DNA of 44,967 nt from an uncultured Caryophanales bacterium (GCA_946647665.1 CAMPCW010000004.1:1-44967), one strand, 5' to 3'; shown: positions 1 through 9,687, counted from the first letter of the stretch. Numbers and translations: made by a program. Notes: a model not told the origin generated them from the sequence alone.

Positions 1-22
1 ATAGCCCTTATAGGGTCGAGTC

Positions 23-57
23 AGTACAACGTATTTTATGCGTTGGTACTATTTTGT
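23..57 (+). terminator. Possible terminator hairpin overlapping the 3' end of popT
   Basis: AGTACAACG and CGTTGGTACT form a 9-bp stem with one bulged G and a 9-nt loop. On the plus strand a T-rich tract follows. It could stop a plus-strand transcript entering from upstream of the window and converging on popT, whose stop codon lies in the loop. The minus-strand side has no T-run, so it is less convincing as a popT terminator. Confidence 0.35.
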
Positions 58-974
58 TCTACTTTTCTTTTATATTTTACTAACAAATAAGACAAGATAG
101 TAAATCCTATTAATAGAACAATACCAATAGGTATTTCTACATATAAAGGCATATATACATAACTTCCAATAGACCATGCTTGATAGTATTCATAGATTTT
201 ATAGTTGAAGAATAAGGCAATAACGCTTCCAACAACAAAACCGATAATGGAGTAGAAAGTGTAGCTATGATACTTATTGAGCAAATAATGCATTAATTTA
301 GAGATGAAATAAAAACCTAATATAACGCCTACTAAAAAACATAATAAGATTCCTACTAGGCTACCAAAGTTTGACCAGTTACCATGAATACAATCTTTTA
401 AAGTTGATGTCACATTGTTAATTAATGGTGCATAAAATCCCATTAATAATAAAAGCATGCCTCCAGATAATCCTGGAACAACTAAAGCAACAGAGGCAAC
501 AAAGCCTACTGGAATTAATACAAAATAAAACCAAACAGGAGTGTTGATAAAATATGCAGAGACATCAGCTTTTACTAATACGCTACCAACACCTAAGCCA
601 ATGGCGATTAAAGCGCTGACAATTAAGATAATGTAATGCATTTTATTTGGCTTAGTATCTTTAACTTCATCTTTAATTCCTGGGATAGAGCCAATAATAA
701 AACCTGCAAAGATACAAATCACACCAAAGACAAAACCATTTAATGCTTTATCCATTAAATAGATTGTTGGAATTAAAGCAACAACAACGCCTATAAGAAT
801 TGGAAGTAATACTCTAATAGCTTCTTTAAAATGCTTTAAGATATTACTTACTGCCCAAATTAGTTTGTCGTAGACTTTTAAAATAACGGCGATAGTACCC
901 CCGCTTACACCTGGTACAGCGCTAGCAAAGCCTATGCCTATACCTGCTAAAAAAGTTTTTAACCAATTTTTCAT
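36..974 (-). CDS. popT: DUF368 family membrane protein, probable undecaprenyl-phosphate translocase PopT
   Basis: A 312-residue polytopic membrane protein of the DUF368 family. The family has two internally related halves, and both signatures are visible: PGVSGG at residues 21-26 and PGLSGG at about 167-172, each opening a hydrophobic segment. DUF368 proteins (PopT) are known to return undecaprenyl phosphate, the lipid carrier for cell wall synthesis, across the cytoplasmic membrane. The specific role here is inferred from family membership. The gene is transcribed away from pth. Its ATG has no Shine-Dalgarno sequence, and a TATACT box ends 7 nt upstream, so the mRNA is probably leaderless. 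The full family length is present. No partner gene lies next to it. Confidence 0.85.
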   Translation of the reverse strand: MKNWLKTFLAGIGIGFASAVPGVSGGTIAVILKVYDKLIWAVSNILKHFKEAIRVLLPILIGVVVALIPTIYLMDKALNGFVFGVICIFAGFIIGSIPGIKDEVKDTKPNKMHYIILIVSALIAIGLGVGSVLVKADVSAYFINTPVWFYFVLIPVGFVASVALVVPGLSGGMLLLLMGFYAPLINNVTSTLKDCIHGNWSNFGSLVGILLCFLVGVILGFYFISKLMHYLLNKYHSYTFYSIIGFVVGSVIALFFNYKIYEYYQAWSIGSYVYMPLYVEIPIGIVLLIGFTILSYLLVKYKRKVEQNSTNA

Positions 975-981
975 ACTAGAT

Positions 982-987
982 AGTATA
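982..987 (-). promoter_or_regulatory. -10 box of popT
   Basis: TATACT read on the minus strand, 7 nt before the popT ATG. No convincing -35 was found. The spacing would put the transcription start at or next to the start codon. Confidence 0.45.
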
Positions 988-1027
988 TAACATTTTTCAA
1001 ATTAACATATATGTTTATTTGATAATT

Positions 1028-1039
1028 TGGTATTATATT
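1028..1039 (+). promoter_or_regulatory. Extended -10 region of pth
   Basis: TGGTATTAT overlaps TATATT. The latter ends 8 nt before the pth ATG, and there is no Shine-Dalgarno sequence between them. A leaderless or nearly leaderless transcript is likely. Confidence 0.45.
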
Positions 1040-1047
1040 AAGCGATT

Positions 1048-1602
1048 ATGAAATTAATTGTCGGTTTAGGTAATCCAGGAAAGAAATACGAGCATACTCG
1101 TCATAATATGGGCTTTGACACAGTCGACCTCTTTTCTGAATTAGCTAAAATCGATATTGATAAAGAAGCTTTTAAAGGATTAGTAGGTAGAGGAAAAGTC
1201 TTTGATGAAGATGTTTATTTATTAAAACCACAAACATATATGAATTTAAGTGGTGAATCCGTTAGAGAAATAACTTCTTATTTTAAAATTCCTACTGAAG
1301 ACATTATTGTTATTTATGATGATTTAGATTTAGAGCCAGGAAAAATTAGACTTCGCTTATCTGGATCAAGCGGTGGACATAAGGGCATTCAAAACATTAT
1401 TGAAAATCTTGGAACAGAAAACATTAAGCGTATCAGAATTGGTATTGGCAAACCAACATTTGATACGATTGATTATGTCTTAGGTAAGCCGTTAAAAGAA
1501 GAAAGACCTCTAATTGATGAGGCAATTAATAAAGCTACTGAAGCACTAAAAGAAATTCTAAAGCATAACTTTGATAGTGCGATGAATAAATTCAATCATT
1601 AA
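1048..1602 (+). CDS. pth: Peptidyl-tRNA hydrolase
   Basis: Releases peptides from peptidyl-tRNA that drops off the ribosome, recycling the tRNA in the cytoplasm. The 184-residue length is normal for bacterial Pth. The N-terminal GLGNPG motif contains the substrate-contacting Asn9. HTRHNMGF carries the catalytic His19, and YDDLDL supplies the Asp partner near residue 91. GSSGGHKGIQNI is the conserved glycine-rich loop. The gene sits directly before mfd, as in B. subtilis. A strong AAGGAGG right after its stop serves mfd. Its own start lacks a Shine-Dalgarno sequence and follows a -10 box closely. Confidence 0.97.
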   Translation: MKLIVGLGNPGKKYEHTRHNMGFDTVDLFSELAKIDIDKEAFKGLVGRGKVFDEDVYLLKPQTYMNLSGESVREITSYFKIPTEDIIVIYDDLDLEPGKIRLRLSGSSGGHKGIQNIIENLGTENIKRIRIGIGKPTFDTIDYVLGKPLKEERPLIDEAINKATEALKEILKHNFDSAMNKFNH

Positions 1603-1614
1603 GGAGGAAGTTAG

Positions 1615-4600
1615 ACGAACTTATTTGATAAATTAAAAACCAATAAAGCGATACCCCCCTACTTGGCAAAAAGTGGGCATTTTGTCGTGGATGATTTAGT
1701 GGGAATTTCTTTATTAACCGCAAGTTCTCTCAAAGAAGAAAAAGGCAAATATCTTCTTATAACTTCTAACTTATATAAAGCCCAAAAGCTCTATACTTTC
1801 TTAAATAGTTTATTACCAAAAACCAATGTCTCGTTATATGTTTCTGATGAATTAATTAGGGCTGAAACTTTAGCGATGTCTAAGGAAATGAGCGCTAATC
1901 GTATCTATTCTTTAGACAATATTATTAATGGAAAAACTGACATTATTATTGCAAATATCTCAGCAATTAGTAGGTTTTTGCCGGAAAAATCTCTATTTTT
2001 AGATAGTTGCTTCACCTTTAAGGTTTCACAATCAATCGACCTAAAATCTTTAAAATCTAAGCTTGTTAGAGCGGGCTATACACAAGTAAATAAAGTTGAT
2101 CAGTCTCTTCAATTTGCATCTCGAGGGGACATACTTGATATCTATTCTGTTAACTATGACGATCCGATAAGAATTGAATTATTTGATGATGAAATTGAGT
2201 CTATTAGATTCTTTGATTTAGCAAGTCAATCTTCTAAAGAAAAAGTTGAAAAAGTTAAAGTGCTACCCGCAAATGATTTCATCCTTTCTGATGATGATTT
2301 AAAAGTGATCACCAATCGTATTTACGAACAATTAGAAAAAGATAAAGAAGTATTAAATCCTACTGATTTTTCTAACTTAAGAGATATGGTTGATAATGAT
2401 GTATCTGAGCTAATTGAATTCCAATATACCCCACGATTATACCGCTATTATTCTTTACTTGATGATCGGCTTAAATCTTTACTTGATTATACAAAGGAAT
2501 ATACAACTGTTTTAGTGGACGAGCCATCTATTAGAGCTAGTTCGCAAATGTTAGAAGAGGAGTCTTTTGCCTTTTTAGAAGAACTGTTTGAAAATGGTAA
2601 ATCAATTTCTCATCTTAAATTGTGTTATTCGTTTGATGAGTTAAATTTTACTCGAAGTAACATTATACGTACCTCTTTATTACAATCTAGTGATAAAGAT
2701 ATCGTTTTTAACTGTAAGAACATTCCTTTTGAAGTCTCTAAAGATAGTGATGTTATTAACATTATTCATAATTATATAAACCAGAATTATCTATTAAATA
2801 TTTCATTAAGCTCTAAGCAGCATTTAAATTCGATTATTGATTTATTAAATTCTTCCCATATTCCATTTGAAATGGTTAAAGAATATGGGCTACCTAATAA
2901 ACATCAAATTGGTCTATCTATTTCTAATATTCCTTCTGGCTTTGTTTTAGAAGATGAAAAGATTGTCTTTCTGACTTCTAAAGAACTATTTAATGAGAAA
3001 ATTAGAATTACTCGATTTGATAATCGTTTTAAAGAAGCGACAATTTTAAAAAGTTATGAAGATTTAACTCCTGGAGATTATGTTGTCCATGAATATCAAG
3101 GAATTGGCCAATTCCTAGAACTACAAACTCTTGAAGTAGAAGGAAAACATCAAGATTATTTAAAACTTGCTTATCATGGTGGAGAAATCTTATATGTCCC
3201 ATTATCCCAATTCCAATTAATCAGGAAATATTTAGGTAAAGAAGGTGCAAGACCTCGCTTATCTAGATTGCACACAAAAGATTGGGAAAGAACTAAAGCT
3301 AAAATAAAAGAAAGAATTCATGATTTAGCGGAGCGATTATTTTCTTTATATGTAGAAAGAAGTCATATTGAAGGATATGCCTTTTGTAAAGATGATGAAT
3401 TTCAAAAGGCATTCGAAGACAGCTGTGAATTTGAATTAACTAAAGACCAGCTTCGATCTTTAAATGAAATAAAAGAAGATATGGAGTCTACCCATCCTAT
3501 GGATAGATTGCTTTGTGGTGACGTTGGCTTTGGTAAAACTGAGGTAGCTTTTAGAGCGATATTTAAATGTATCAACTCTGGTAAACAAGCAGTTTTATTA
3601 TGTCCAACTACATTATTAGCTAGACAACACTATGAAGTTGCCTTAGAAAGATTTTCTAAATTTGATATTAAAATTGCGATATTCTCTAGACTTGTTCCTG
3701 AAAAGAAGCAAAAAGAATATATCAAAGATATAGAAGCGGGTAAAATTCATTTAATTATTGGTACCCACAGATTATTATCTAACGACATCGTCTATAAAGA
3801 TCTTGGTCTTTTAGTAATAGATGAAGAACAAAGATTTGGTGTAGAACAAAAAGAAAGACTTAAAGAACTTAAATCTAATATCGATGTTTTGACTTTAAGC
3901 GCAACGCCAATTCCAAGAACCTTACAAATTTCATTATTAGGTGTTAGAAGTATGTCTCAAATTACTACTCCTCCCGGAGAAAGGATGCCAATTCAGACAT
4001 ACGTGACTCCTTTTAATACTCAAGTTATTAAAGAATTAATTCAAAGAGAACTTGGTAGAGATGGACAAGTATTTTATCTACATAACGACATTGAAACTAT
4101 CTATGAGATTGCTTCTAGATTAAAAAGAGCAATACCAAGTGCGAATATCGCTGTTGCGCATGGAAAAATGACCAGAAACGATATAGAAGACACAATGATA
4201 AAATTTTATTCTGGAGAAATTCAAGTTTTAGTTTGCACATCTATTATTGAAAACGGCATTGATGTTCCTAACGCTAACATGATAATAGTTGATGATTCAG
4301 AAAGATACGGATTAGCTCAGCTATATCAAATTAAAGGTAGAGTTGGAAGAGGCAATAGAATTGCATATGCCTATTTAATGTATAATGGCAATAAAGTCTT
4401 AAAAGAAGACACTCAAAAACGTTTAAGGGCGTTACAAGATTTTACTGCTCTAGGTAGTGGATATAAAATTGCTCAAAGAGATCTGATGATTAGAGGAGCA
4501 GGAGATATTTTAGGACCTGAACAAGCCGGCTTTATCGATTCAATTGGCTTAGACATGTATATCAAATTATTAAATGAAGCAGTAAAAGAGAAAATTGATG

Positions 4601-5097
4601 GCGTGGAACATAAAGAAGAGCAATATAACAAAACTTTATCTCTGGCCTTTGATGCATATATACCTCAAGAATATGCCTCTGATAGTGATAAGATTGAACT
4701 CTATCACGACATTTTAGCGGCGTCTTCGATTGATTCTTTAACCGAAATCAAAAACAAAGTTAGAGATATTTATGGACGCCTACCAGAAGAAGTTGAGCAA
4801 CTTTTCTATAAACGCGCAATTGATTTAATGGTTAAGCAATGCGAGATAAGCGATATTAAAGAAAATAAGATGAATGTTGAATTATATTTAGGTGATAATT
4901 TTATAAATATTAAAGGCATAGGCAACATTTTATTTGAAGCACTTATTCCTTATTTATCTATTATTAAGATCAGTTATTTAAATCACAAATTTAAAATTGT
5001 GATGTCAAAAAAAGGAAATTGGTTAATAGATTTAGAAAATATATTAAAATCATTAGTGAATATCATTAATACAAACGAGATAGTTTTAAAAGCATGA
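1615..5097 (+). CDS. mfd: Transcription-repair coupling factor Mfd (probable ACG start)
   Basis: A DNA translocase that removes RNA polymerase stalled at lesions and recruits UvrA. Domain order is normal: a degenerate UvrB-like N-terminus, then a CarD-like RNA polymerase interaction domain around residues 480-545 ([15 protein letters not shown]). Next is the SF2 motor with Walker [10 protein letters not shown] near 634 and DEEQ near 735, then SATPIPRTL and the C-terminal D7 regulatory domain. The ORF track starts at TTG 1663. The only good ribosome binding site, AAGGAGG at 1601-1607, instead points to ACG at 1615 (7-nt spacer), preceded in frame by a TAG. The extra 16 residues restore most of the N-terminus seen in B. 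subtilis Mfd. The 3' end overlaps rqcP in ATGA. Confidence 0.95.
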   Translation, partial: TNLFDKLKTNKAIPPYLAKSGHFVVDDLVGISLLTASSLKEEKGKYLLITSNLYKAQKLYTFLNSLLPKTNVSLYVSDELIRAETLAMSKEMSANRIYSLDNIINGKTDIIIANISAISRFLPEKSLFLDSCFTFKVSQSIDLKSLKSKLVRAGYTQVNKVDQSLQFASRGDILDIYSVNYDDPIRIELFDDEIESIRFFDLASQSSKEKVEKVKVLPANDFILSDDDLKVITNRIYEQLEKDKEVLNPTDFSNLRDMVDNDVSELIEFQYTPRLYRYYSLLDDRLKSLLDYTKEYTTVLVDEPSIRASSQMLEEESFAFLEELFENGKSISHLKLCYSFDELNFTRSNIIRTSLLQSSDKDIVFNCKNIPFEVSKDSDVINIIHNYINQNYLLNISLSSKQHLNSIIDLLNSSHIPFEMVKEYGLPNKHQIGLSISNIPSGFVLEDEKIVFLTSKELFNEKIRITRFDNRFKEATILKSYEDLTPGDYVVHEYQGIGQFLELQTLEVEGKHQDYLKLAYHGGEILYVPLSQFQLIRKYLGKEGARPRLSRLHTKDWERTKAKIKERIHDLAERLFSLYVERSHIEGYAFCKDDEFQKAFEDSCEFELTKDQLRSLNEIKEDMESTHPMDRLLCGDVGFGKTEVAFRAIFKCINSGKQAVLLCPTTLLARQHYEVALERFSKFDIKIAIFSRLVPEKKQKEYIKDIEAGKIHLIIGTHRLLSNDIVYKDLGLLVIDEEQRFGVEQKERLKELKSNIDVLTLSATPIPRTLQISLLGVRSMSQITTPPGERMPIQTYVTPFNTQVIKELIQRELGRDGQVFYLHNDIETIYEIASRLKRAIPSANIAVAHGKMTRNDIEDTMIKFYSGEIQVLVCTSIIENGIDVPNANMIIVDDSERYGLAQLYQIKGRVGRGNRIAYAYLMYNGNKVLKEDTQKRLRALQDFTALGSGYKIAQRDLMIRGAGDILGPEQAGFIDSIGLDMYIKLLNEAVKEKIDGVEHKEEQYNKTLSLAFDAYIPQEYASDSDKIELYHDILAASSIDSLTEIKNKVRDIYGRLPEEVEQLFYKRAIDLMVKQCEISDIKENKMNVELYLGDNFINIKGIGNILFEALIPYLSIIKISYLNHKFKIVMSKKGNWLIDLENILKSLVNIINTNEIVLKA

Positions 5098-5330
5098 GAC
5101 TAGATTTATTTTTAAAAGATTCAAGAATTATTAAAAGAAGAACCATTGCTAAAGAGTTCTGTGAACGAGGTTTAGTAAAAGTTAATGAAAAAGTGGCTAA
5201 ACCATCTTTTGAAATTAGAGGTGGAGAAACCATCAAAATTAAGTTTGGTGACAATGAATTTTCTATTATTGCTAAAGTTAATCAAGTAGGTAAAAAAGAA
5301 AGAGCAAGTTATGACCCTGTCGGATCTTGA
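5094..5330 (+). CDS. rqcP: S4-domain ribosome quality-control protein RqcP (YabO/HslR family)
   Basis: A 78-residue S4 RNA-binding protein that closely resembles B. subtilis RqcP (YabO). RqcP helps RqcH add C-terminal alanine tails on stalled 50S subunits. The start ([21 protein letters not shown]) covers the S4 helix-turn core, and the RGGETIKIKFG strand region follows. The start codon overlaps the mfd stop (ATGA), and the end overlaps tilS by 20 nt, so translation is probably coupled. In B. subtilis this gene also sits between mfd and tilS, with yabP/yabQ/divIC/spoIIE in between. Those genes are missing here. The assignment to RqcP over generic HslR rests on both sequence and position. Confidence 0.88.
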   Translation: MRLDLFLKDSRIIKRRTIAKEFCERGLVKVNEKVAKPSFEIRGGETIKIKFGDNEFSIIAKVNQVGKKERASYDPVGS

Positions 5331-6522
5331 TAAAAGCAAGAGATATTTGTTGGCGTGTTCCTTTGGTCCAGACTCCATGGCTCTTTTTCATTTACTAAGA
5401 ATTAATAAGTTTAATTTTGCGTGTGCGATTGTTAATTATCATCTTAGAGAAGAAAGTGATTCTGAAGTACTTGGATTAGTTAAATACGCTAAAGAGTTTA
5501 ATATTGATGTACACGTATTAGATGTTAAAGAAAAAATAGAAAAAAATGTCGAAGCCACATGCCGTGAAATTAGATATAAATTCTTTAAAGATTTATCTAT
5601 TCAGTTTGACTATTTCGCGACTCTAGTGGCTCATCATCAAGATGACCTGATTGAGACATATTTAATGCAAAAAGAACGACAAAATAACCCAATTTTTTAT
5701 GGAATTTCATCAGAAACGTTTATTTATGGGGTTAATGTAATTAGGCCATTATTAGACTACAAAAAAAGTGAGTTACAAAAGATTTGCGACGAGAATAATG
5801 TTCCATATTGTATTGATAAATCTAACTTTGATATTTCAATTATGAGAAACAAAATTAGACACAATGTTGTCTTGAAAATGATTGAAAGAGACCGCGAAAA
5901 AATTCTACAAGAAATTAATAATGAAAACGCTAGTTTAAAATCATTATTTAAATCAATTGATATTAAAAGATTAAGCGATGTTAATTATGTTTCTAATTTG
6001 GATTTTACATCGCAATGTTATGCATTAAATTATTTAGTTAAAAATATTAACGCTTCTTTTAGTCTATCAAAAAAGAATGTAGGTCAAATTATTAAGATAT
6101 TAAAATCCTCAAAACCTAACGGGCAATTTCTTATTTATAAAGGGCTATATTTATTTAAAGAATATGACTATTTCGAATTTGGTGTAAATAAAGCCGAACC
6201 TCGTGATTTTAGTTATACTTTACCTTGCCCTGGAATATTAGATACTCCCTTCTTTTATTTAAACTTTAAGATGGATACTTCTGATCGCCATGTTGATTTT
6301 GAAGATTATCCTTTAACCATTCGTAACATCAAAAAGAATGATTTCATAATAATTAATGGATATAAAGCAAAAGCGCAAAGATTATTAATTGATTGGAAAG
6401 TACCATTTAGAAAAAGATTGGTTTGGCCAGCAATTTTAAATAAAAACGGCAATGTGATTTATATTCCTCGTTATCGAAACGATTTTAAAATGACCAAAGA
6501 ACTAAGTTTTTATGTTAAATAA
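5311..6522 (+). CDS. tilS: tRNA(Ile)-lysidine synthase
   Basis: An ATP-pyrophosphatase that converts C34 of tRNA-Ile2 (CAU) to lysidine, so it reads AUA. The 403 residues comprise an N-terminal PP-loop domain, a helical linker, and a TilS C-terminal domain (RLLIDWKVPFRKRLVWPAIL then VIYIPRYR). The PP-loop reads SFGPDS at residues 17-22 rather than the usual SGGxDS; the second Gly, Asp and Ser are kept. HHQDDLIET matches the conserved HxxDDxxET motif. It overlaps rqcP. The next gene is ftsH, as in Firmicutes, but hprT is absent from its usual place between them. Essentiality is expected from the AUA codons in this AT-rich genome. Confidence 0.95.
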   Translation: MTLSDLDKSKRYLLACSFGPDSMALFHLLRINKFNFACAIVNYHLREESDSEVLGLVKYAKEFNIDVHVLDVKEKIEKNVEATCREIRYKFFKDLSIQFDYFATLVAHHQDDLIETYLMQKERQNNPIFYGISSETFIYGVNVIRPLLDYKKSELQKICDENNVPYCIDKSNFDISIMRNKIRHNVVLKMIERDREKILQEINNENASLKSLFKSIDIKRLSDVNYVSNLDFTSQCYALNYLVKNINASFSLSKKNVGQIIKILKSSKPNGQFLIYKGLYLFKEYDYFEFGVNKAEPRDFSYTLPCPGILDTPFFYLNFKMDTSDRHVDFEDYPLTIRNIKKNDFIIINGYKAKAQRLLIDWKVPFRKRLVWPAILNKNGNVIYIPRYRNDFKMTKELSFYVK

Positions 6523-6538
6523 GAACTTCTGTTTTTGC

Positions 6539-6567
6539 TTTTCAAATTATATAAAAACTAATATAAT
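6539..6567 (+). promoter_or_regulatory. Promoter of ftsH
   Basis: TTTTCA and TATAAT (6562-6567) are separated by 17 nt, giving a SigA-like promoter and a leader of about 46 nt before ftsH. Confidence 0.6.
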
Positions 6568-6590
6568 CAATATATCTTTTTAAGATATCG

Positions 6591-6604
6591 TATCAATATT
6601 GATA
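6591..6604 (+). promoter_or_regulatory. Perfect 14-bp palindrome in the ftsH leader
   Basis: TATCAATATTGATA is a perfect inverted repeat ending 1 nt before the Shine-Dalgarno region (GGAGG at 6606-6610). In RNA it could form a 5-bp hairpin with a 4-nt loop next to the ribosome binding site; in DNA it could be an operator. It matches neither the CIRCE nor the CtsR consensus. Confidence 0.4.
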
Positions 6605-6619
6605 TGGAGGTAAATTTTT

Positions 6620-8686
6620 ATGCCAGAAAATAATAACAATCCGAACAATATGCCAAGACGAAGAATTTCTTTTGGCTTTATTTTTTCTATATTATTAGTT
6701 GCCGGTTTAATCGGTATTTTTGCTTATCGTATGTTTGGAAATAGAGATAACTCTACACCTCTAACTTCTAAAGCGTATGTTCAAGCTCTTGTTAATAAGC
6801 AAGTAAAAACAACAGTTATTACACATCACTTCGAGGGCAGTTATGTTACTTTAAGTGGTCAACTTTCTAATAACACTAAATATGTTTGTACCGTCGATAA
6901 TTCTACTTATGACAGTAAAGAAATTAGCTATACCGTTAAGGTTGTTGAAGAAACAATTACTGTTGTTGAAGCTAAAAATACCGAACATCCTGATGGTGTA
7001 TATCACAAAGATGAAGTTATTGAATTACCAAAACTTAGCCTTAATTATTGGGTCAGTAAGTATACAACTGAAGCTATTGCGGTAAATGATGTTTATCAAT
7101 CAAGCTGGTGGGATAGTTGGGGTCCAACTATTATTATGCTTGTTGGTTCCGCTATTATTGTTATCTTCTTGTTCTCCAGATTATCTGGATCTATTGGTGG
7201 TGCTAATAGACAAGCCATGGATTTCAATAAGTCACGCGCTAGAAGAATTCAAGATTCTAAAGTTAGATTTAAGGATGTTGCTGGTTGTGACGAAGAAAAA
7301 GCAGAAATGGAAGAAATCGTCGAATACCTAAAAGACCCATTAAAATTCACCAAGTTTGGTGCAAAGTTGCCAAAAGGTGTTTTATTAGTGGGTTCCCCAG
7401 GTACAGGTAAGACTTTACTTGCAAAGGCTGTCGCTGGAGAAGCAGGTGTTCCATTCTTTTCAATTTCTGGTTCTGACTTTGTTGAAATGTTTGTTGGTGT
7501 TGGTGCTGGTAGAGTTAGAGATATGTTTAGAACCGCTAAAGCAAACGCTCCATGTTTAGTATTCATCGATGAAATTGATGCTGTTGGTAGACAAAGAGGT
7601 GCTGGCTTAGGTGGTGGAAACGATGAAAGAGAGCAAACTCTTAACCAACTTTTAGTTGAGATGGACGGATTCTCTGATAATTCCGGTATCATCGTTATGG
7701 CCGCAACTAATAGAGATGATGTTCTTGATCCAGCTCTTTTAAGAGCAGGTCGTTTTGATAGAAAAATTACTGTTTCGCTTCCAGATAGAGAAGGAAGAGA
7801 AGCAATCTTTAAAGTACATTCTAGAAATAAGAAGCTTGCAAAAGACGTAGATTTTACTGCTATCGCTAAAAGAACGGTTGGATTCTCTGGTGCTGATATT
7901 GAAAATATCATGAATGAAGCTGCTATCTTAGCAGTAAGAAGAAGAAAGACAGAAATCACAACTGCAGAAATTGATGAAGCTATTGATAGACGAATTGCTG
8001 GACCTGCTAAATCTTCTCGTTCTTTAAATGCTCATGAGCGCGATGTCGTAGCACACCACGAAGCTGGTCATGCTATTATCGGATTAAAGCTTGAACATTC
8101 TGATAAAGTCCAAAAGATTACTATTATTCCTCGTGGCAATACAGGCGGTCATGTCCGCATGACTCCAGAAGAAGATCGCTTCTTATTAACTAGAAAAGAA
8201 TTAATTGCTCGTATTGTGGGTTATCTTGGCGGCCGTTCATCTGAAGAAGTTTTCTTTGATGATATCTCTTCAGGAGCGCAAAATGATATCGAAATGGCAA
8301 CTAGAATTGCTCGTTTAATGGTCACAGAATTAGGTATGTCTTCCTTAGGTCCAATCCAATACGAAAGAGATACTGGTAGCGTGTTCTTAGGACGTGATTA
8401 TACCTCAAGTCAAAAGAATTTCTCCTTGGCGACTGCAGAGAAAATTGATGCTGAAGTCCAAAAGATTATTAATGAGGCTCACGAAGAAGCTAAGAGTATC
8501 ATTATTAAATATAAAGATGATGTTGAATTAATTGCAAAAACTCTTCTTGAGTACGAACAAATTACCGCAGAAGAGATCGATTATTTGCTCGAACATCGTC
8601 ATCTCAAAAAGGCTGAAAAAGATTCGGTTGAAGAAAAATCTCAACCTGAACCTGAGCCAATTCAAGGAGAAGAGAAAGGGGAATAA
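6620..8686 (+). CDS. ftsH: ATP-dependent membrane zinc metalloprotease FtsH
   Basis: A hexameric AAA+ protease that extracts and degrades membrane and regulatory proteins. The 688 residues show a basic N-terminus and TM1 at about 18-41. An external domain of roughly 120 residues and TM2 at about 167-187 follow. The AAA+ module has Walker A GSPGTGKT near 258, Walker B FIDEID near 315 and the second region of homology AATNRDDVLDPALLRAGRFDR. The peptidase has zinc motif HEAGH near 479. The C-terminus is acidic and Pro/Glu-rich. GGAGG lies 9 nt before ATG, and a promoter and palindrome precede it. A terminator hairpin overlaps the stop codon. Confidence 0.98.
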   Translation: MPENNNNPNNMPRRRISFGFIFSILLVAGLIGIFAYRMFGNRDNSTPLTSKAYVQALVNKQVKTTVITHHFEGSYVTLSGQLSNNTKYVCTVDNSTYDSKEISYTVKVVEETITVVEAKNTEHPDGVYHKDEVIELPKLSLNYWVSKYTTEAIAVNDVYQSSWWDSWGPTIIMLVGSAIIVIFLFSRLSGSIGGANRQAMDFNKSRARRIQDSKVRFKDVAGCDEEKAEMEEIVEYLKDPLKFTKFGAKLPKGVLLVGSPGTGKTLLAKAVAGEAGVPFFSISGSDFVEMFVGVGAGRVRDMFRTAKANAPCLVFIDEIDAVGRQRGAGLGGGNDEREQTLNQLLVEMDGFSDNSGIIVMAATNRDDVLDPALLRAGRFDRKITVSLPDREGREAIFKVHSRNKKLAKDVDFTAIAKRTVGFSGADIENIMNEAAILAVRRRKTEITTAEIDEAIDRRIAGPAKSSRSLNAHERDVVAHHEAGHAIIGLKLEHSDKVQKITIIPRGNTGGHVRMTPEEDRFLLTRKELIARIVGYLGGRSSEEVFFDDISSGAQNDIEMATRIARLMVTELGMSSLGPIQYERDTGSVFLGRDYTSSQKNFSLATAEKIDAEVQKIINEAHEEAKSIIIKYKDDVELIAKTLLEYEQITAEEIDYLLEHRHLKKAEKDSVEEKSQPEPEPIQGEEKGE

Positions 8687-8697
8687 TCCCCTCTTTT
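8677..8697 (+). terminator. Terminator after ftsH
   Basis: AGGGGA/TCCCCT form a 6-bp stem with a 4-nt loop containing most of the ftsH stop codon, followed by CTTTTTC. It lies only a few nt before the dusB start, so some readthrough must occur unless dusB has another transcript source. Confidence 0.6.
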
Positions 8698-8703
8698 TCT
8701 TAT

Positions 8704-9681
8704 ATGTTTAAGATTGGTGATTTAGAAATAAAATCTAATGTTGTCTTAGCTCCAATGGCTGGAATAACATCTTCAGCATATCGTAAGTTTTGTGCTTCTT
8801 TTGGGGTTGGCTATGTAGTAACTGAAATGGTCTCTGACATGGGATTGATTTATGGTAATGAAGAGACAAAGTCCTATGTTGCTTTTGATAAACTTGATGT
8901 GCCTACTGCAGTCCAATTATTTGGTAATTCAGCAGAAAATTTGGCAAAAGCCGCATCAATTTGTGAAAAAATGAATTCAAATATTGATTTTTTTGATATC
9001 AATATGGGCTGTCCAGTGCCTAAAGTTACCAAGACTGGAGCGGGCTCTAGTTTAATGAATAACCCTAAGCTATGCGGAGATATTGTTAGATCTATTAAAG
9101 AAGTAACCCATAAACCTGTCACTGTTAAAATTAGACTTGGTTCTGGAACATCAAAAGACCAATTTGTAGACGTTATTAAAGAGGTCATTAAAGCTGGAGT
9201 AGATTTAATAGCAATTCATCCTAGAAGCGCTAAAGAAATGTATGCTGGTCAACCACATTGGGATTTAATTAAAGATTTGAAAAATAGCGTAAATGTCCCT
9301 TTGATTATTAGTGGCAATATTTATACTATTGAAGATGCTATTAACGCTATGAAAATATCAGGTGCAGATGGTGTGATGGTTGCTCGTGGAGCAGTAGGAA
9401 ATCCATTGTTGATTACCAACATAAATAATCACTTTCAAGGCAAGGAAACAGTGTCAACTGATTTAAATACACAAATTAAATATTGTCTAGAGCTTGCAAG
9501 ACTACTTATCGAAGAAAAAGGAGAGCATCTTGCTATGAGAATATATCGCGGTATTGCTACTAAATTCTTTGACGGTTTCCCAAAATCAAAACAGTTGAAG
9601 TGTAGGTTATCAACTGAATTAAACAATTACTCCGATTTAGTCAGAATAATCGAAGAATATAAAAAAGAAATTGCGATATAA
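8704..9681 (+). CDS. dusB: tRNA-dihydrouridine synthase
   Basis: An FMN-dependent reductase that makes dihydrouridine in tRNA D-loops. The 325-residue TIM barrel begins with the family signature APMAGITSSAYR. The catalytic Cys is in NMGCPVPKVTKTGAG near residue 103. HPRSAKEMYAGQP, the substrate-binding strand, follows, then the phosphate-binding GADGVMVARGAVGNP. Position between ftsH and lysS matches B. subtilis dusB (yacF). The start is unusual: the ATG follows the ftsH terminator T-run by about 6 nt and has no Shine-Dalgarno sequence. The N-terminus aligns well with known family starts, so the start itself is probably right. Which of the Dus subfamilies it belongs to is inferred from synteny. 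Confidence 0.93.
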   Translation: MFKIGDLEIKSNVVLAPMAGITSSAYRKFCASFGVGYVVTEMVSDMGLIYGNEETKSYVAFDKLDVPTAVQLFGNSAENLAKAASICEKMNSNIDFFDINMGCPVPKVTKTGAGSSLMNNPKLCGDIVRSIKEVTHKPVTVKIRLGSGTSKDQFVDVIKEVIKAGVDLIAIHPRSAKEMYAGQPHWDLIKDLKNSVNVPLIISGNIYTIEDAINAMKISGADGVMVARGAVGNPLLITNINNHFQGKETVSTDLNTQIKYCLELARLLIEEKGEHLAMRIYRGIATKFFDGFPKSKQLKCRLSTELNNYSDLVRIIEEYKKEIAI

Positions 9682-9687
9682 ATTAAT

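Noticed and set aside
1-20. CTTATAGGGTCGA at the window start also occurs at the 3' end of rnpB
   Set aside because: The flanking RNase P core motifs are absent at the window start, so a second rnpB fragment is not supported; coincidence is more likely.
7249-7959. Long antisense ORF (236 aa) inside ftsH
   Set aside because: It is the reverse frame of conserved AAA+ codons, with no domain, promoter or ribosome binding site; a shadow ORF.
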